Below are positions 26,461-34,929 of a DNA stretch of 64,000 nt, in pieces. This DNA is from Luteibacter pinisoli (GTDB lineage Bacteria > Pseudomonadota > Gammaproteobacteria > Xanthomonadales > Rhodanobacteraceae). The stretch spans positions 2,108,001 through 2,172,000 of the forward strand of contig NZ_CP041046.1 in NCBI RefSeq assembly GCF_006385595.1, given 5' to 3'. The number at the start of each line of letters is the position of its first letter. Position 1 is the stretch's first letter. The position numbers and the translations under genes were made by a program. The notes under the pieces were generated by a model. That model saw only the letters and a program-made list of their open reading frames with translations. It ran no database searches and was not told the DNA's origin.

Positions 26461-27681
26461 TTACTTCGGCGTCAGCCGGAACAAACCACCCGGCTTCGCA
26501 TCTTCAAGAATCCACAGCGAACCATCCGGCGCTTCTTCGATATCGCGGATGCGCTTGCCGAGGCTCCAGCGATCCACGGCGGTGGCGCCACCCTTGTTGT
26601 CCACCGTGACGCGAATGATGCCCTGGCTGACAAGGCCGCTGAGGAACGCGCTACCCGTCCACTTCGGGAACATCGTGCCCTTGTAGAACATGAGGTTGCC
26701 CGGAGCCATCACGGGTACCCAGTAGATCACAGGCTTGACGAGATCCGGACGCGTGTCAGGCGAGGGAATGGGCACGCCGTCGTAGTTCTTGCCATACGAA
26801 ACCAGCGGCCAGCCGTAGTTCTTGCCACGCTCGATGAGGTTCAGTTCGTCGCCACCGCGCGGGCCGTGCTCAAGTTCCCACAGGCGGCCGTCCGGTGCGA
26901 AGGCAAGGCCGTACGGCGTGCGGACGCCCGTCGCCCAGGTTTCCGACGGCGTGAGGTTTTTACCGGGGAAGGTGTAGGTGCTGACCACAGGCGCTGTTTT
27001 CGCGGCTTCGGTATTCGCGGCCGGATCGATCAGCGGAATCGTCGGCGTACCGACTTTGCCTGCCCACGGATTACCCGGTGCCGGCTTGCCGTCCAGCGTC
27101 AGTCGCAGGATCTTGCCTACGGGCTGGTTCGGATCCTGCGCGGGCGTGAAGCGCTGGCGATCACCGACGGTAAGGAAGAGGTATTTGCCGTCGGGGGAAA
27201 ATGCGATCTGCGCGCCGGCCTGGCCGCCCTTGCCGGTGGGCAACTGCTGCCACAGCACCTGGAAGCCATCCAGTCGGGCCTTGTCGCCTTCGATCACGAG
27301 CTTGCCCCGGCCCATGGCCAGGCCACCGCCGTACGCGCCCGGCGCGACATAGGTGAGGTAGACGTTGTGGTCCGTCGCGTAATGCGGCGACAGGAAGACG
27401 CCGAGCATGCCGTTCTGGCCTTCGACATAGCTGGCGGGCACGCCTTCGACTTCGGTCTTGGCACCATCAGGCGTCACCAGCTGCACGCGACCGACCTTCT
27501 CGGTGATCAGCATGCGGCCATCCGGCAGGAACGCGATGCGCCAGGGCAGGTCGAAGGTGGCCACTTTCGTGACCTTGAAGGGGAGGTCGGTATCGGACTT
27601 CTGATCGCCCGCGTTGGTCTGCGCATGGGCGGTGCTTGTGAGCAGGGCCGTCAGCGCGACCGCGATTGCCAGCTTCTTCAT
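26461..27681 (-). CDS. Periplasmic PQQ-dependent sugar dehydrogenase family protein
   Basis: A 406-residue secreted protein (signal peptide MKKLAIAVALTALL, cleavage near AHAQ). It has the six-bladed beta-propeller of soluble glucose/sorbosone dehydrogenases: LPWRIAFLPDGRMLITEK, GQNGMLGVFLSP with its loop, GDRQRFTPAQDPNQPVGKI, GVRTPYGLAFAPDGRLWELEHGPRGGDELN and the final DRWSLGKRIRDIEEAPDGSLWILED. These match the PQQ and calcium sites of the YliI/Asd group. It would oxidise aldose sugars in the periplasm. AAGGA lies ten bases before ATG 27681; a GTG two codons upstream is possible. Confidence 0.87.
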   Translation of the reverse strand: MKKLAIAVALTALLTSTAHAQTNAGDQKSDTDLPFKVTKVATFDLPWRIAFLPDGRMLITEKVGRVQLVTPDGAKTEVEGVPASYVEGQNGMLGVFLSPHYATDHNVYLTYVAPGAYGGGLAMGRGKLVIEGDKARLDGFQVLWQQLPTGKGGQAGAQIAFSPDGKYLFLTVGDRQRFTPAQDPNQPVGKILRLTLDGKPAPGNPWAGKVGTPTIPLIDPAANTEAAKTAPVVSTYTFPGKNLTPSETWATGVRTPYGLAFAPDGRLWELEHGPRGGDELNLIERGKNYGWPLVSYGKNYDGVPIPSPDTRPDLVKPVIYWVPVMAPGNLMFYKGTMFPKWTGSAFLSGLVSQGIIRVTVDNKGGATAVDRWSLGKRIRDIEEAPDGSLWILEDAKPGGLFRLTPK

Positions 27682-27833
27682 GGGCACGATTTCCTTGGGG
27701 AAGGGTGAACCGGAGCATCATAAGTTACTGGGGGGTGAAATCGATGCAGGCGACGGCGATCACAGGATATTGCGCTCCCGCTGACGGCGCCTGTGCAAGC
27801 GTCGGGCTCACCGCGGACTGACGGGAGCCGGGT

Positions 27834-28166
27834 ATGAGAACGCTATGGGTAAGCGCGGTGGCATGGCTACCGCTTGCGGCCGCAGCGCAGTGGTCGTCGT
27901 TCGACGCGCGCGATCACCAGGTCGTGGATCCGTTCGCGGTGAGTGCCTGCAGCGACGCCGCGAGCCAGGAGGTGCGTTCGCGCATGCCTTCCGCGGGTAG
28001 CGTGAAGGTCACGCGGGCCGACGGGTCGGTCGCCGGCGAAAGTCGTGTCGACGTATCGGGAGACGGCAGTTTCGCAGGGGCGGGCGGCCAGGCCCAGACG
28101 TTTACATTCCGCTGCAGCTACGACACCAAGGCGCGTACGACCTCGGGAGTCACTGTGCTCCTCTGA
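27834..28166 (+). CDS. Small secreted hypothetical protein
   Basis: A 110-residue protein with a signal peptide (MRTLWVSAVAWLPLAAAAQ). The mature part has two cysteines (VSACSD and FRCSYD) that could form a disulfide, flanking a Gly/Ser-rich beta-like segment (VKVTRADGSVAGESRVDVSGDGSFAGAGGQAQTFTF). No enzymatic motif and no family could be named; comparable short secreted proteins occur in Xanthomonadaceae. A GGGAG-like sequence precedes the ATG. Confidence 0.6.
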   Translation: MRTLWVSAVAWLPLAAAAQWSSFDARDHQVVDPFAVSACSDAASQEVRSRMPSAGSVKVTRADGSVAGESRVDVSGDGSFAGAGGQAQTFTFRCSYDTKARTTSGVTVLL

Positions 28167-28209
28167 CCCTTCCATGGCCCCTTGCAAAGGCCCGTTCGGC
28201 GGCATACAG

Positions 28210-28225
28210 TGAACCATATGGTTCA
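28210..28225. promoter_or_regulatory. 16-bp palindrome over the arsR start codon (likely autoregulatory operator)
   Basis: TGAACCATATGGTTCA is a perfect palindrome whose second half contains the ATG of the following ArsR-type gene (28218). Palindromes of the ACCATATGGT type at this exact place are common in ArsR-SRPBCC operons. The regulator probably binds it to repress its own operon; position and symmetry are seen, binding is inferred. Confidence 0.65.
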
Positions 28226-28580
28226 GTATCAAGCCCGCCTCGATAGCACCTTCGCCGCCCTCTCCGACGTCACGCGCCGGGGCGTGCTGGAGCAGCTGGG
28301 CCGTGCTGATGCTTCCGTCACCGACCTCGCCGAACGGTTTCACATGACCCTCACGGGCATGAAGAAGCACGTCAGCATCCTTGAGGATGCGGGACTGGTG
28401 AAGACGGAGAAGGTCGGGCGGGTTCGCACCTGCCGGCTGGGGGTGGACCGGCTGGAAGAAGAGGCCGCCTGGATCGAGCAGTACCGTCAGCTCTGGAGCG
28501 CACGGTTCGACGCGCTGGACGAGCTTGTTGCGCAGATGAAACACCAGGAGAACGCAGATGCCAAACGTAAAAGAAAGTAA
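28218..28580 (+). CDS. ArsR-family winged-helix repressor
   Basis: A 120-residue regulator starting MVQYQARLDSTFAALSDVTRRGVLEQL. The pattern ALSDxTRRxxLxxL, followed by a recognition helix in AERFHMTLTGMKKHVSILEDAGLV, is the ArsR/SmtB winged helix in its metal-independent SdpR-like form: no CxC metal site is present. The ATG lies inside a palindrome. Its last 23 bases overlap the SRPBCC gene, and this gene order (repressor, then AHSA1/SRPBCC protein) is a widely conserved two-gene unit. Confidence 0.88.
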   Translation: MVQYQARLDSTFAALSDVTRRGVLEQLGRADASVTDLAERFHMTLTGMKKHVSILEDAGLVKTEKVGRVRTCRLGVDRLEEEAAWIEQYRQLWSARFDALDELVAQMKHQENADAKRKRK

Positions 28581-29058
28581 TCCAGCCGCGACGAACCGCA
28601 CCGCCGTGCAGCGCAAGAACAACCGCGAGATGGTCGTCACCCGGACGTTCGACGCCCCGGTGCACATCGTGTTCAAGGCGTGGAGCACGCCGGACCTGTT
28701 CAAACAGTGGTGGGTGCCGAAGTCGGCGGGCATGTCGCTGGAATCATGCGACATGGACATCCGCACCGGCGGCACGTATCGCCTCGTCTTCCGTCACCCG
28801 AACTTCGACCAGCCGATGGCGTTCTTCGGTACCTATAAGGAAGTCACGCCCAACCAGCGCATGGTGTGGACGAACGAGGAAAGCGACCAGGGCGCGGTGA
28901 CCACGGTGACGTTCGAAGACCATGCCGGCGCCACCCTGGTGACCCTGCACGAGATCTATCCGACGGAAGCGGCCCTTGATGAAGCCCTCTCCGGCGCAGC
29001 GGAAGGCCTGCCGGAACAGTTCGCCCAGCTGGACGAACTGCTCGCGGAAAGCGCGTAA
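28558..29058 (+). CDS. SRPBCC (AHSA1-like) domain protein
   Basis: A 166-residue protein. After a short polar tail it shows the AHSA1/SRPBCC core: VVTRTFDAPVHIVFKAWSTPDLFKQWW, the DIRTGGTYRLVFRHPNF hairpin and the closing helix with GLPEQFAQLDELLA. The fold forms a deep hydrophobic pocket that binds lipids or other small hydrophobic molecules. It overlaps and is co-expressed with the ArsR-type repressor, which may respond to the same ligand. The specific ligand is unknown. Confidence 0.87.
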   Translation: MPNVKESNPAATNRTAVQRKNNREMVVTRTFDAPVHIVFKAWSTPDLFKQWWVPKSAGMSLESCDMDIRTGGTYRLVFRHPNFDQPMAFFGTYKEVTPNQRMVWTNEESDQGAVTTVTFEDHAGATLVTLHEIYPTEAALDEALSGAAEGLPEQFAQLDELLAESA

Positions 29059-29074
29059 CCCACAGCGCGATGGC

Positions 29075-29821
29075 TTACATGGGGTGTGGTGCTACCGGTG
29101 TACCGTCCGAGAACGTGCTCGTCGCCACCAGGAAGACCGAGATCGGGGGAAGGGTGGCGGCGTCGGCTTCATGGCCGGGAAGCAGGTACCAGTAGTTACC
29201 GCCGATCACGGGTGAACCATCGAGGTTCGCACCCCATGTTGTTCCGTCCTTGGTCGGAACGTAGAACATGACATGCGCCATGTTGTGTTCGCCCTGGGCG
29301 GAGAGGTACGCGTTCTTCGACATCATGTAGCACATGGCGCCGGCGCCAAGCGGCGGAATCTCCTTGCTCTTCAGGGCCGCCTTGATGCGGTCCATGACCT
29401 GCGCGTCGCTCTTGCCTGCGAGGGTCAGGGCGGTACGCAGCTTGAGCAGGGCCGTCATCGTCGGTACCGCCGGCGGGTTGTCACAGGCGGCGGCGAGGAT
29501 CTTCGGGTCCCAGCGCTCCGGCCAGTCCGGTGCGCCGCCGAAACCCCGGCCGACGTAGCAGACGAAGCCGTTGGTGCCCTTGACTGCGGTCTCATAGCCG
29601 GTGCGGGTCAGGACGAGGACCGTGGCGTCCTTCGAGATGGACGCGGGAGCGGCGCTCCTGGCGAGGTTGATCTCCGCGGTGCGGTCCAGGAGGTAGGCGT
29701 CGATGGGGGCCATGCCGGTGGCGTCTTTCGCGTGTAGCGGCGCGATGGCCAGGCCGAGCAGGAGTGAGGCCACGGACGCGGCGGCGTAGCGGAGGGCATG
29801 GGTGCGAGGACGGATCTTCAT
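29075..29821 (-). CDS. Secreted hypothetical protein (248 aa)
   Basis: A protein with a signal peptide (residues 1-31, cleavage near LHAKD). The start at 29821 has AGGAG eight to nine bases upstream. The mature part is helical at its start (IDAYLLDRTAEINLARSAAP) and contains ATVLVLTRTGYETAVKGTNGFVCYVGRG, CDNP, MCYMMSKNAYLS and GNYWYLLPGHEADAATLPPISVFLV. Similar proteins occur in several proteobacterial genomes, but no defined function is known to me. Several cysteines could form disulfides in the periplasm. It converges with the SRPBCC gene. Confidence 0.6.
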   Translation of the reverse strand: MKIRPRTHALRYAAASVASLLLGLAIAPLHAKDATGMAPIDAYLLDRTAEINLARSAAPASISKDATVLVLTRTGYETAVKGTNGFVCYVGRGFGGAPDWPERWDPKILAAACDNPPAVPTMTALLKLRTALTLAGKSDAQVMDRIKAALKSKEIPPLGAGAMCYMMSKNAYLSAQGEHNMAHVMFYVPTKDGTTWGANLDGSPVIGGNYWYLLPGHEADAATLPPISVFLVATSTFSDGTPVAPHPM

Positions 29822-29973
29822 CGGGTCTTCTCCTGGGTGGCGCGGGTTGCCACAGTCAGACGTCGAACGAGCGGCTCGGCAATCGACATCCCCGATCCAT
29901 GGATACCTGTGGGAACGTCCGTCGCGTGCGCATCGCAGCCTCCAGATTTCAGGCGCGGCGTGCACCGAGGTCT

Positions 29974-32430
29974 CTAGAAGTGCGCGCGCAACGTCACGCC
30001 AACCATTCTCGGATCACTGGGCTGGCCGAGGATGAGACCCGAATTACCGGTTTGCACGGTCAGGGCGGTCACGTAGTCGCGATTGAACAGATTCCGCGCG
30101 AAGACGTCGACTTCCCAGTTATCGTCGAAGCGGTACCCAATGCTCGCGTTGACGACCGCGTAACCGGCGATTTTCGTGTAGATGGAGTTGGTGGTATCCG
30201 AGTTGTAACCGCTGCGGGCGCTGGTGTCCGCGTGAACGAGGAAGGCGTCGTGGCCCACCGGGAGTTCGTAATCGAACCCGAGCGAGCCCGCCCACTTCGA
30301 CAGCCCGGCGAGCGGCAGGCCACTCAGGTCATAAGCCCCGGGCGTGGTGGGGTTACCACGCGGGTTCGATGTCTTGTTAGCCAGGCTGGCCGGTGGGTTG
30401 AGTGGCTGGCAACCGCCTGCCGCGTTCGGGTTCTGCCATTCGAGCGGGCAGGGGCCCTTAGGGTAGCTCACGTACTTGCCATCGGCGTACGCAAAGGACG
30501 CGCGCAAGGTAAAGCCGGTGAAGAGCAGGGCAGCGAAATCGCCTTCCACGCCTTGCACACGCACTTTCGGGATATTCGCCGGGTACGTACGAATGGCCGC
30601 CGTTTCAGTGCTGGAGGTGATGTTCGCCTGGTAGTTGTCGACCGTGGTGCGGTATGCCGCGAAGTTGGCTGTGGCGCGCCCGTCCCACCACGCGGATTTC
30701 AGCCCCACTTCCACGGTGCGGTTCGTCTCGTCCTTGATCACCGCGGTGGCGAGGGCCGGGTTGTTCTGGGCATCCAGCGGCAGGCCTGACATGTTCAGGC
30801 CGCCGGATTTGTACCCATAGGCGAAGCCCGCGTAGCCCATCAGGCTGTCGGTGAACTGATACGCGAGGTTGACACGGCCAGACGGGTTGCCGCCGTTATC
30901 CGACGCGCGATAGCTCTGCGGACGGAACAGCGAGAGCTTCGCGTTGTCCTGGATCGAGCCTGGCGTGGTCGGCAGTCCGCCCGATACGGTCGTCGCGTAG
31001 GTACCGTTCTTGTCTTCGTACGTGTATCGCGCGCCGATCGTCCCAGTCAGGCGATCGGTGAACTGATAGTTCACCTCGCCGAATGCCGCGTAGCTTTTCA
31101 TACGGTAGTGCGACGTGCCGTACTGGCCGTAACCGTCGGCCAGGTTATCGGGCATGTTGGGAAAGCTCGTCGTGCTCACTAGCCAGTACGTGGCCGCCGG
31201 GCCGTAGACGCTGATGGGCTTGCCGTTGATTTCCTGGGTGTAGAAGTACAGGCCGCCCACGTAGCTGAAGGGGCCATCACCGTTGGAGGCCACGCGGAAT
31301 TCCTGGCTGTACTGGTCCTGGCGCGAGGGGATGCGCTGGATCAGCTGGACGGGGACGCCGGTGTAGTCACGATCGTTGGCAACATCCCACTTCCAGTACC
31401 GCCACGCGGAAATCGACGTCAGCGTGACGGGGCCCACATTCCAGTCTGCGTTGAGCGACACGCCGCCGTCCTGTGTATCGATATGCAGCGGCGCATCGAT
31501 ATCGGTAAGGCGATCGTAGATGTTCCGGCTGGGCGGCGAATACGCGGGGAAGCCGTGGGCGGGAAGGTTGGCGGAAAGACCCTCGAATTGCCGCGCCGCA
31601 CTCTTCAGCGTCTTGCCGACGCGCAGGTAATTCTGCGTGCAACAATCGGAATTCAGGCTCGAGAGGTCGCCGATCAGCCGCACGTTGAGGTCGTCATCGG
31701 GTTTGAAGAGTAGCTGGCCACGCAGCGCATAGTTCTTCAAGGCGTTCTCATCTTTCCCGTTGGACACGTTGTAGATCGTGCCGTCGCGCTCGGTGTACTG
31801 AGCCGAGACTCGTGCTGCCACCGTCGGGCTGATGGGTCCCGAGACCGTCCCCTTGGCCTGGACGAATCCCTGCTCGCCATAGGAAATCTCACCATTGCCT
31901 TCGGGCGTGAACGTGGGTTCGCGGCTGGTGATGCTGATCGCGCCCGCCGTGGTGTTCTTTCCGAACAACGTACCCTGCGGCCCTCGCAGCACTTCGATGC
32001 GGTCAATGTCGGTGAAGTCGAAGGCGGCGGTGGCGGGCCGGCCGTGGTAGACCCCGTCCACGTAGAACCCGACGCCAGGCTCGATGCCGTCATTGGCCGC
32101 GCTGACCGAAAGCGTGTTCGAGCCCAGCCCGCGGATGGTGTACGCGGTGTTCCGGGGGTTGGCCGAGTTGTAGTAGAGCGAGGGGACCAGCAGGCTGAGC
32201 TGTTGCGTGTTGACGGTGTACGACCGATCAAGCCATTCACCGCTCACCGCCGACACGGCCATCGGGACCTTCTGCAGGTCTTCCTCGCGCTGGCGGGCGG
32301 TGACCGTCACGGTCTCCAGGGCCGTCGTATCCTTTTTGTCGGTGGTATCCGAGGGGCCGTTCGCCACCTGGGCGGTGGCGGCGAACACAGGGCATAGCAG
32401 CGCCGCAGCGCTGGCGATCAGTCGTTTCAT
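29974..32430 (-). CDS. TonB-dependent outer-membrane receptor, possibly for molybdate
   Basis: An 818-residue receptor: signal peptide (to about AATAQ), TonB box LETVTVTA near 38-45, plug domain with EDLQKVPMAVSAVSG, TIRGLGSN and the RIEVLRGPQGTLFGKNTTAGAISI block, then a barrel ending in an aromatic residue (VGVTLRAHF). It imports a ligand across the outer membrane using TonB energy. The family level only says ferric-complex-like receptor. A ModE-type operator overlies its promoter (32471-32494), which suggests control by molybdate and perhaps molybdenum as cargo; that part is inference. GGGAG precedes ATG 32430. Confidence 0.88.
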   Translation of the reverse strand: MKRLIASAAALLCPVFAATAQVANGPSDTTDKKDTTALETVTVTARQREEDLQKVPMAVSAVSGEWLDRSYTVNTQQLSLLVPSLYYNSANPRNTAYTIRGLGSNTLSVSAANDGIEPGVGFYVDGVYHGRPATAAFDFTDIDRIEVLRGPQGTLFGKNTTAGAISITSREPTFTPEGNGEISYGEQGFVQAKGTVSGPISPTVAARVSAQYTERDGTIYNVSNGKDENALKNYALRGQLLFKPDDDLNVRLIGDLSSLNSDCCTQNYLRVGKTLKSAARQFEGLSANLPAHGFPAYSPPSRNIYDRLTDIDAPLHIDTQDGGVSLNADWNVGPVTLTSISAWRYWKWDVANDRDYTGVPVQLIQRIPSRQDQYSQEFRVASNGDGPFSYVGGLYFYTQEINGKPISVYGPAATYWLVSTTSFPNMPDNLADGYGQYGTSHYRMKSYAAFGEVNYQFTDRLTGTIGARYTYEDKNGTYATTVSGGLPTTPGSIQDNAKLSLFRPQSYRASDNGGNPSGRVNLAYQFTDSLMGYAGFAYGYKSGGLNMSGLPLDAQNNPALATAVIKDETNRTVEVGLKSAWWDGRATANFAAYRTTVDNYQANITSSTETAAIRTYPANIPKVRVQGVEGDFAALLFTGFTLRASFAYADGKYVSYPKGPCPLEWQNPNAAGGCQPLNPPASLANKTSNPRGNPTTPGAYDLSGLPLAGLSKWAGSLGFDYELPVGHDAFLVHADTSARSGYNSDTTNSIYTKIAGYAVVNASIGYRFDDNWEVDVFARNLFNRDYVTALTVQTGNSGLILGQPSDPRMVGVTLRAHF

Positions 32431-32470
32431 GGTATCTCCCAAGTCCCCAGGTCAGCCGCCGCGCCCATCT

Positions 32471-32494
32471 CGATATAAAACAGGCTATATAGCG
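32471..32494. promoter_or_regulatory. ModE-like operator over the TonB-receptor promoter
   Basis: The 24-base element begins CGATATAAA and its right arm, read on the other strand, begins CGCTATATA: a dyad CGnTATAnA facing its copy. This matches the layout of the E. coli modA operator (CG-T-TATA ... TA-ATA-CG, same 24-base span). TATATA at 32491-32486 would serve as the minus-strand -10 of the receptor gene, so bound ModE would block it. The match is seen; binding is inferred. Confidence 0.6.
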
Positions 32495-32592
32495 GTAGAT
32501 TGAGCCTACAAGAAGCTGCGGGAGCCCGGCATGTAGATTTCGCTCTTCCCTATGGACGAGCTAGCCGCGGCCGTGAGGCCGCCAATGGGGCG

Positions 32593-32604
32593 CTACATCT
32601 GTAG
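32593..32604. promoter_or_regulatory. BlaI-type operator (CTAC-N4-GTAG) upstream of the blaI-like gene
   Basis: CTACATCTGTAG is a dyad of the TACA...TGTA type bound by the BlaI/MecI/CopY family. It lies 58 bases before the start of the BlaI-like gene, and related dyads occur before the thioredoxin-like gene that follows the pair. Autoregulation is the likely role. Confidence 0.6.
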
Positions 32605-32661
32605 TATCCTCCGGCGCATCGGTGGCGCGGGTCGCGGCCACGTCCACAAGGCCTCCCTGCG

Positions 32662-33030
32662 GTGATTCTTTCTGACAGCGAAATGGAAGTGTTGAAAGCG
32701 CTCTGGGAGGCATCACCCCAGTCGGCGCGCGAACTGCATGACGCCGTGGCCGCGCGTACCGGCTGGGCGGTCTCGACCACCCGGACCGTGCTTGAACGGA
32801 TGCGGGCCAAGGAGCTGGTGGTCCGCGAAGAGGTGCACGGCCTTGCCGTGTTCTCGGCAGCCCGGAGCAAGGTCGAGGTGCTCGGCGACTCCCTTGAGCA
32901 TGTGCTCCGGCATGTTCTCGAGGTGTCCGGGAAGCTTCCGGTATCCGCCTTGTCGGGCAGCGCCATCCTCAACGAGAGCGAGCTCGCCGAGCTCGAGCGC
33001 CTGCTCAACGGGCGCAAGAAGCGCCCGTGA
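32662..33030 (+). CDS. BlaI/MecI/CopY-family repressor
   Basis: A 122-residue winged-helix protein from a GTG at 32662 (MILSDSEMEVLKALWEASPQSARELHDAV). The LSDSEMEVLKALW start and the TGWAVSTTRTVLERMRAKELV recognition region are the BlaI signature, and the C-terminal helices with LNESELAELERLL form the dimerisation part where signalled proteolysis normally cuts. The stop overlaps the start of the BlaR1-like protease (GTGA). It should repress its own operon and the thioredoxin-like gene, both of which carry its dyad motif upstream. Confidence 0.88.
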   Translation: MILSDSEMEVLKALWEASPQSARELHDAVAARTGWAVSTTRTVLERMRAKELVVREEVHGLAVFSAARSKVEVLGDSLEHVLRHVLEVSGKLPVSALSGSAILNESELAELERLLNGRKKRP

Positions 33031-34127
33031 GCGCCATTGGCTTTGTCCTCGCTTGCCTGGCGGCCGTGGCCATCGGCACCGGTGGCGCGTACGCCATCGA
33101 TCGGCTCGACGGCGGCTGGTCGCCGCGAGTCAGGCACGCGCTGGCATCGGCCGCCTTTTGGGTGACGGCGGGCCTGCCAGCGATACTGCCTTTACTCACC
33201 CACCCCTGGCGCCCTGCAAGCGCGGTTTACCCCTTGGCAAACGGGTGGTTGCCCGAGGTCGTCCCGGCGCAGACGTGGCTGCTGCGCGCCGCTACGGTGT
33301 CGTCCGCACTGCTCGGGCTGTGCGCGTTCGCAGGAGCCGTCGTCTTCGGCCACCGGTTCCTTGGATCACTCAGGACGAGCCGCCTTCTGCGGGGCGCCGG
33401 CGCCCAAGTCGGGCTGCCCATGCTTATCGGCTATGTCCGGCCACGTGTCGTCATGCCGCGCGCCACCGTCCTCGCATTCGACCCGCCCGTGGTTCGCGCG
33501 ATCAGGCGCCACGAGCTGGCCCATGCACGACGGCTCGATAATTGGCGCCTGCTCGCCGAGCACGCGGCCATGGCGATCATGCCGTGGTGCTGGCCCCTGA
33601 GGCGGCTGCACGCGCTCATCCTCGCGGCACGCGAGGAGCTTTGTGATCTCCAGGCCCTGCGCGGCGCCGACGACGTCACGCGCGCAGGCTACGCGGAAGC
33701 GGTTCTGGCATCCCTTCGCCATGCCAGTCGGGTCGGGGCCATGGTGCCCACGGTGTCGACCATGGCCGGGCCAGCGGGGGCCGCGCGCCGACGATTGCTC
33801 GCAATCCTCGGCGGGGAAGGCGGCCCTGAGCGGCCCGGGTTTCTCGCCCGGGCCTCCGCGGCGGCTGCCTTGGGGCTCGCATGCGTGGCGATTTGCGTGG
33901 CGGGCGTGGGGACGGGCCAATGCGAGGCATTGGCGGGCATGCGAGGCACCGTCCTGCATTTCGAGTCACGGCCCGGACAGGGGCGCGACGTGTTTCATGT
34001 GACGGCGATGGGTGTGAGGGACGGGGACGTCGAACAGGCGCTCCATGGCGATCTGCATGTGACGTTTCACCGGGAGACTTCCGGGGAGTGGCGCGTTGCG
34101 TCCTTGCCGCTAGTGGCAGCGCACTGA
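33027..34127 (+). CDS. BlaR1/MecR1-like M56 membrane metalloprotease
   Basis: A 366-residue membrane protein with at least three N-terminal helices and the zinc-protease motif HELAH (His162, Glu163, His166) in AIRRHELAHARRLDNW, followed by a conserved region around LALHALILAAREELCDL where the third zinc ligand is expected. A further helix near 285-305 precedes a periplasmic tail. Unlike true BlaR1 it has no penicillin-binding sensor domain, only a short C-terminal segment of about 60 residues, so its inducing signal is unlikely to be a beta-lactam. It probably cleaves the BlaI-like repressor on sensing that signal. Confidence 0.85.
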   Translation: MSAIGFVLACLAAVAIGTGGAYAIDRLDGGWSPRVRHALASAAFWVTAGLPAILPLLTHPWRPASAVYPLANGWLPEVVPAQTWLLRAATVSSALLGLCAFAGAVVFGHRFLGSLRTSRLLRGAGAQVGLPMLIGYVRPRVVMPRATVLAFDPPVVRAIRRHELAHARRLDNWRLLAEHAAMAIMPWCWPLRRLHALILAAREELCDLQALRGADDVTRAGYAEAVLASLRHASRVGAMVPTVSTMAGPAGAARRRLLAILGGEGGPERPGFLARASAAAALGLACVAICVAGVGTGQCEALAGMRGTVLHFESRPGQGRDVFHVTAMGVRDGDVEQALHGDLHVTFHRETSGEWRVASLPLVAAH

Positions 34128-34146
34128 AGCATTGCAATGAGTTGCG

Positions 34147-34180
34147 CTACACATGTAGTGTAATAGCTACCTATGTAGCT
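34147..34180. promoter_or_regulatory. Tandem BlaI-type operators before the thioredoxin-like gene
   Basis: CTACACATGTAG (34147-34158) and AGCTAC-CTAT-GTAGCT (34165-34180) are two dyads of the CTAC-N4-GTAG form, like the one before the BlaI-like gene. TGTAAT (34159-34164) between them is a possible -10 element. The sites lie 15-48 bases before the ATG at 34195, well placed for repression. Confidence 0.6.
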
Positions 34181-34194
34181 TAACGGGCTTGTCT

Positions 34195-34929
34195 ATGCGC
34201 TTTGCCGTGTTCATTACCCTCCTTGCCGCCGTCACCGCCTCCGCAAGCGCAGAGACGCGCCCCACCGACGTCGTGCCAGACGCCCTTCGTGATCAAATGG
34301 CCATCCCGCATGATTACACCGTGATCTGCGAGGACCAGGACGGGCATGTCGTCCCCTTCAGTCAGTTCCAGGCACTGATGAAGGGCCGGCCGTTCGACAT
34401 CCAGAAGAGCCCCGAGCACCATTCGGCCGTGCTCAGGCTCGAGAGCGATGCTGTCATCGCCGCACACAAGCAGGCGAGGGCACAGCCTGCCGGCATGTCG
34501 ATCCAGGGGAAGCCGTTCCCCGCCTTCCACGCCACGACCCTGGACGGCAAAGCGGTTTCACTCGCATCGCTCCGCGGCAAGCCGTTCATCGCCAACTTCT
34601 TCTTTGCCCTGTGCGCGCCGTGTATCGCGGAAACACCGGTGCTGAGCCAGTTCCATCGTGCCCATCCCGACGTTCCCGTGGTGGCTTTCACCTTCGACGA
34701 CGCCGCCACCGCCCAGGAGTTCGCCACTCGCCGTGGATTCAACTGGCCGATTGTTCCCGGCCAGGATGCGCTGGCGAAGCAGGTTGGCGTGGACGTTTAT
34801 CCGACCATGGTGCTCGTGGACGCCCATGGCGTGGTGAGTAAAGCCACGCATTCGTCAGCCATCGCGGCGAAGAGCGGGGCGCTGACATTGGGGGATCTGG
34901 AAAGGTGGGGTAGCTCGGGCCCGCGTTGA
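34195..34929 (+). CDS. Periplasmic TlpA/redoxin-like protein with an N-terminal extra domain
   Basis: A 244-residue secreted protein (signal peptide to about SASAE). Residues 103-240 form a TlpA/redoxin domain: IQGKPFPAFHATTLDGKAVSLASLRGKPFIANFFFALCAPC with the redox pair Cys140-Cys143 (CAPC), later the cis-proline loop GVDVYPTMVLVD. It would reduce or shuffle disulfides in the periplasm. The first 80 mature residues (YTVICEDQDGHVVPFSQFQALMKG) are not a known redoxin part and resemble nothing I can name. It follows the BlaI/BlaR1-like pair and shares its operators, so the protease-repressor pair probably controls it. Confidence 0.8.
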   Translation: MRFAVFITLLAAVTASASAETRPTDVVPDALRDQMAIPHDYTVICEDQDGHVVPFSQFQALMKGRPFDIQKSPEHHSAVLRLESDAVIAAHKQARAQPAGMSIQGKPFPAFHATTLDGKAVSLASLRGKPFIANFFFALCAPCIAETPVLSQFHRAHPDVPVVAFTFDDAATAQEFATRRGFNWPIVPGQDALAKQVGVDVYPTMVLVDAHGVVSKATHSSAIAAKSGALTLGDLERWGSSGPR

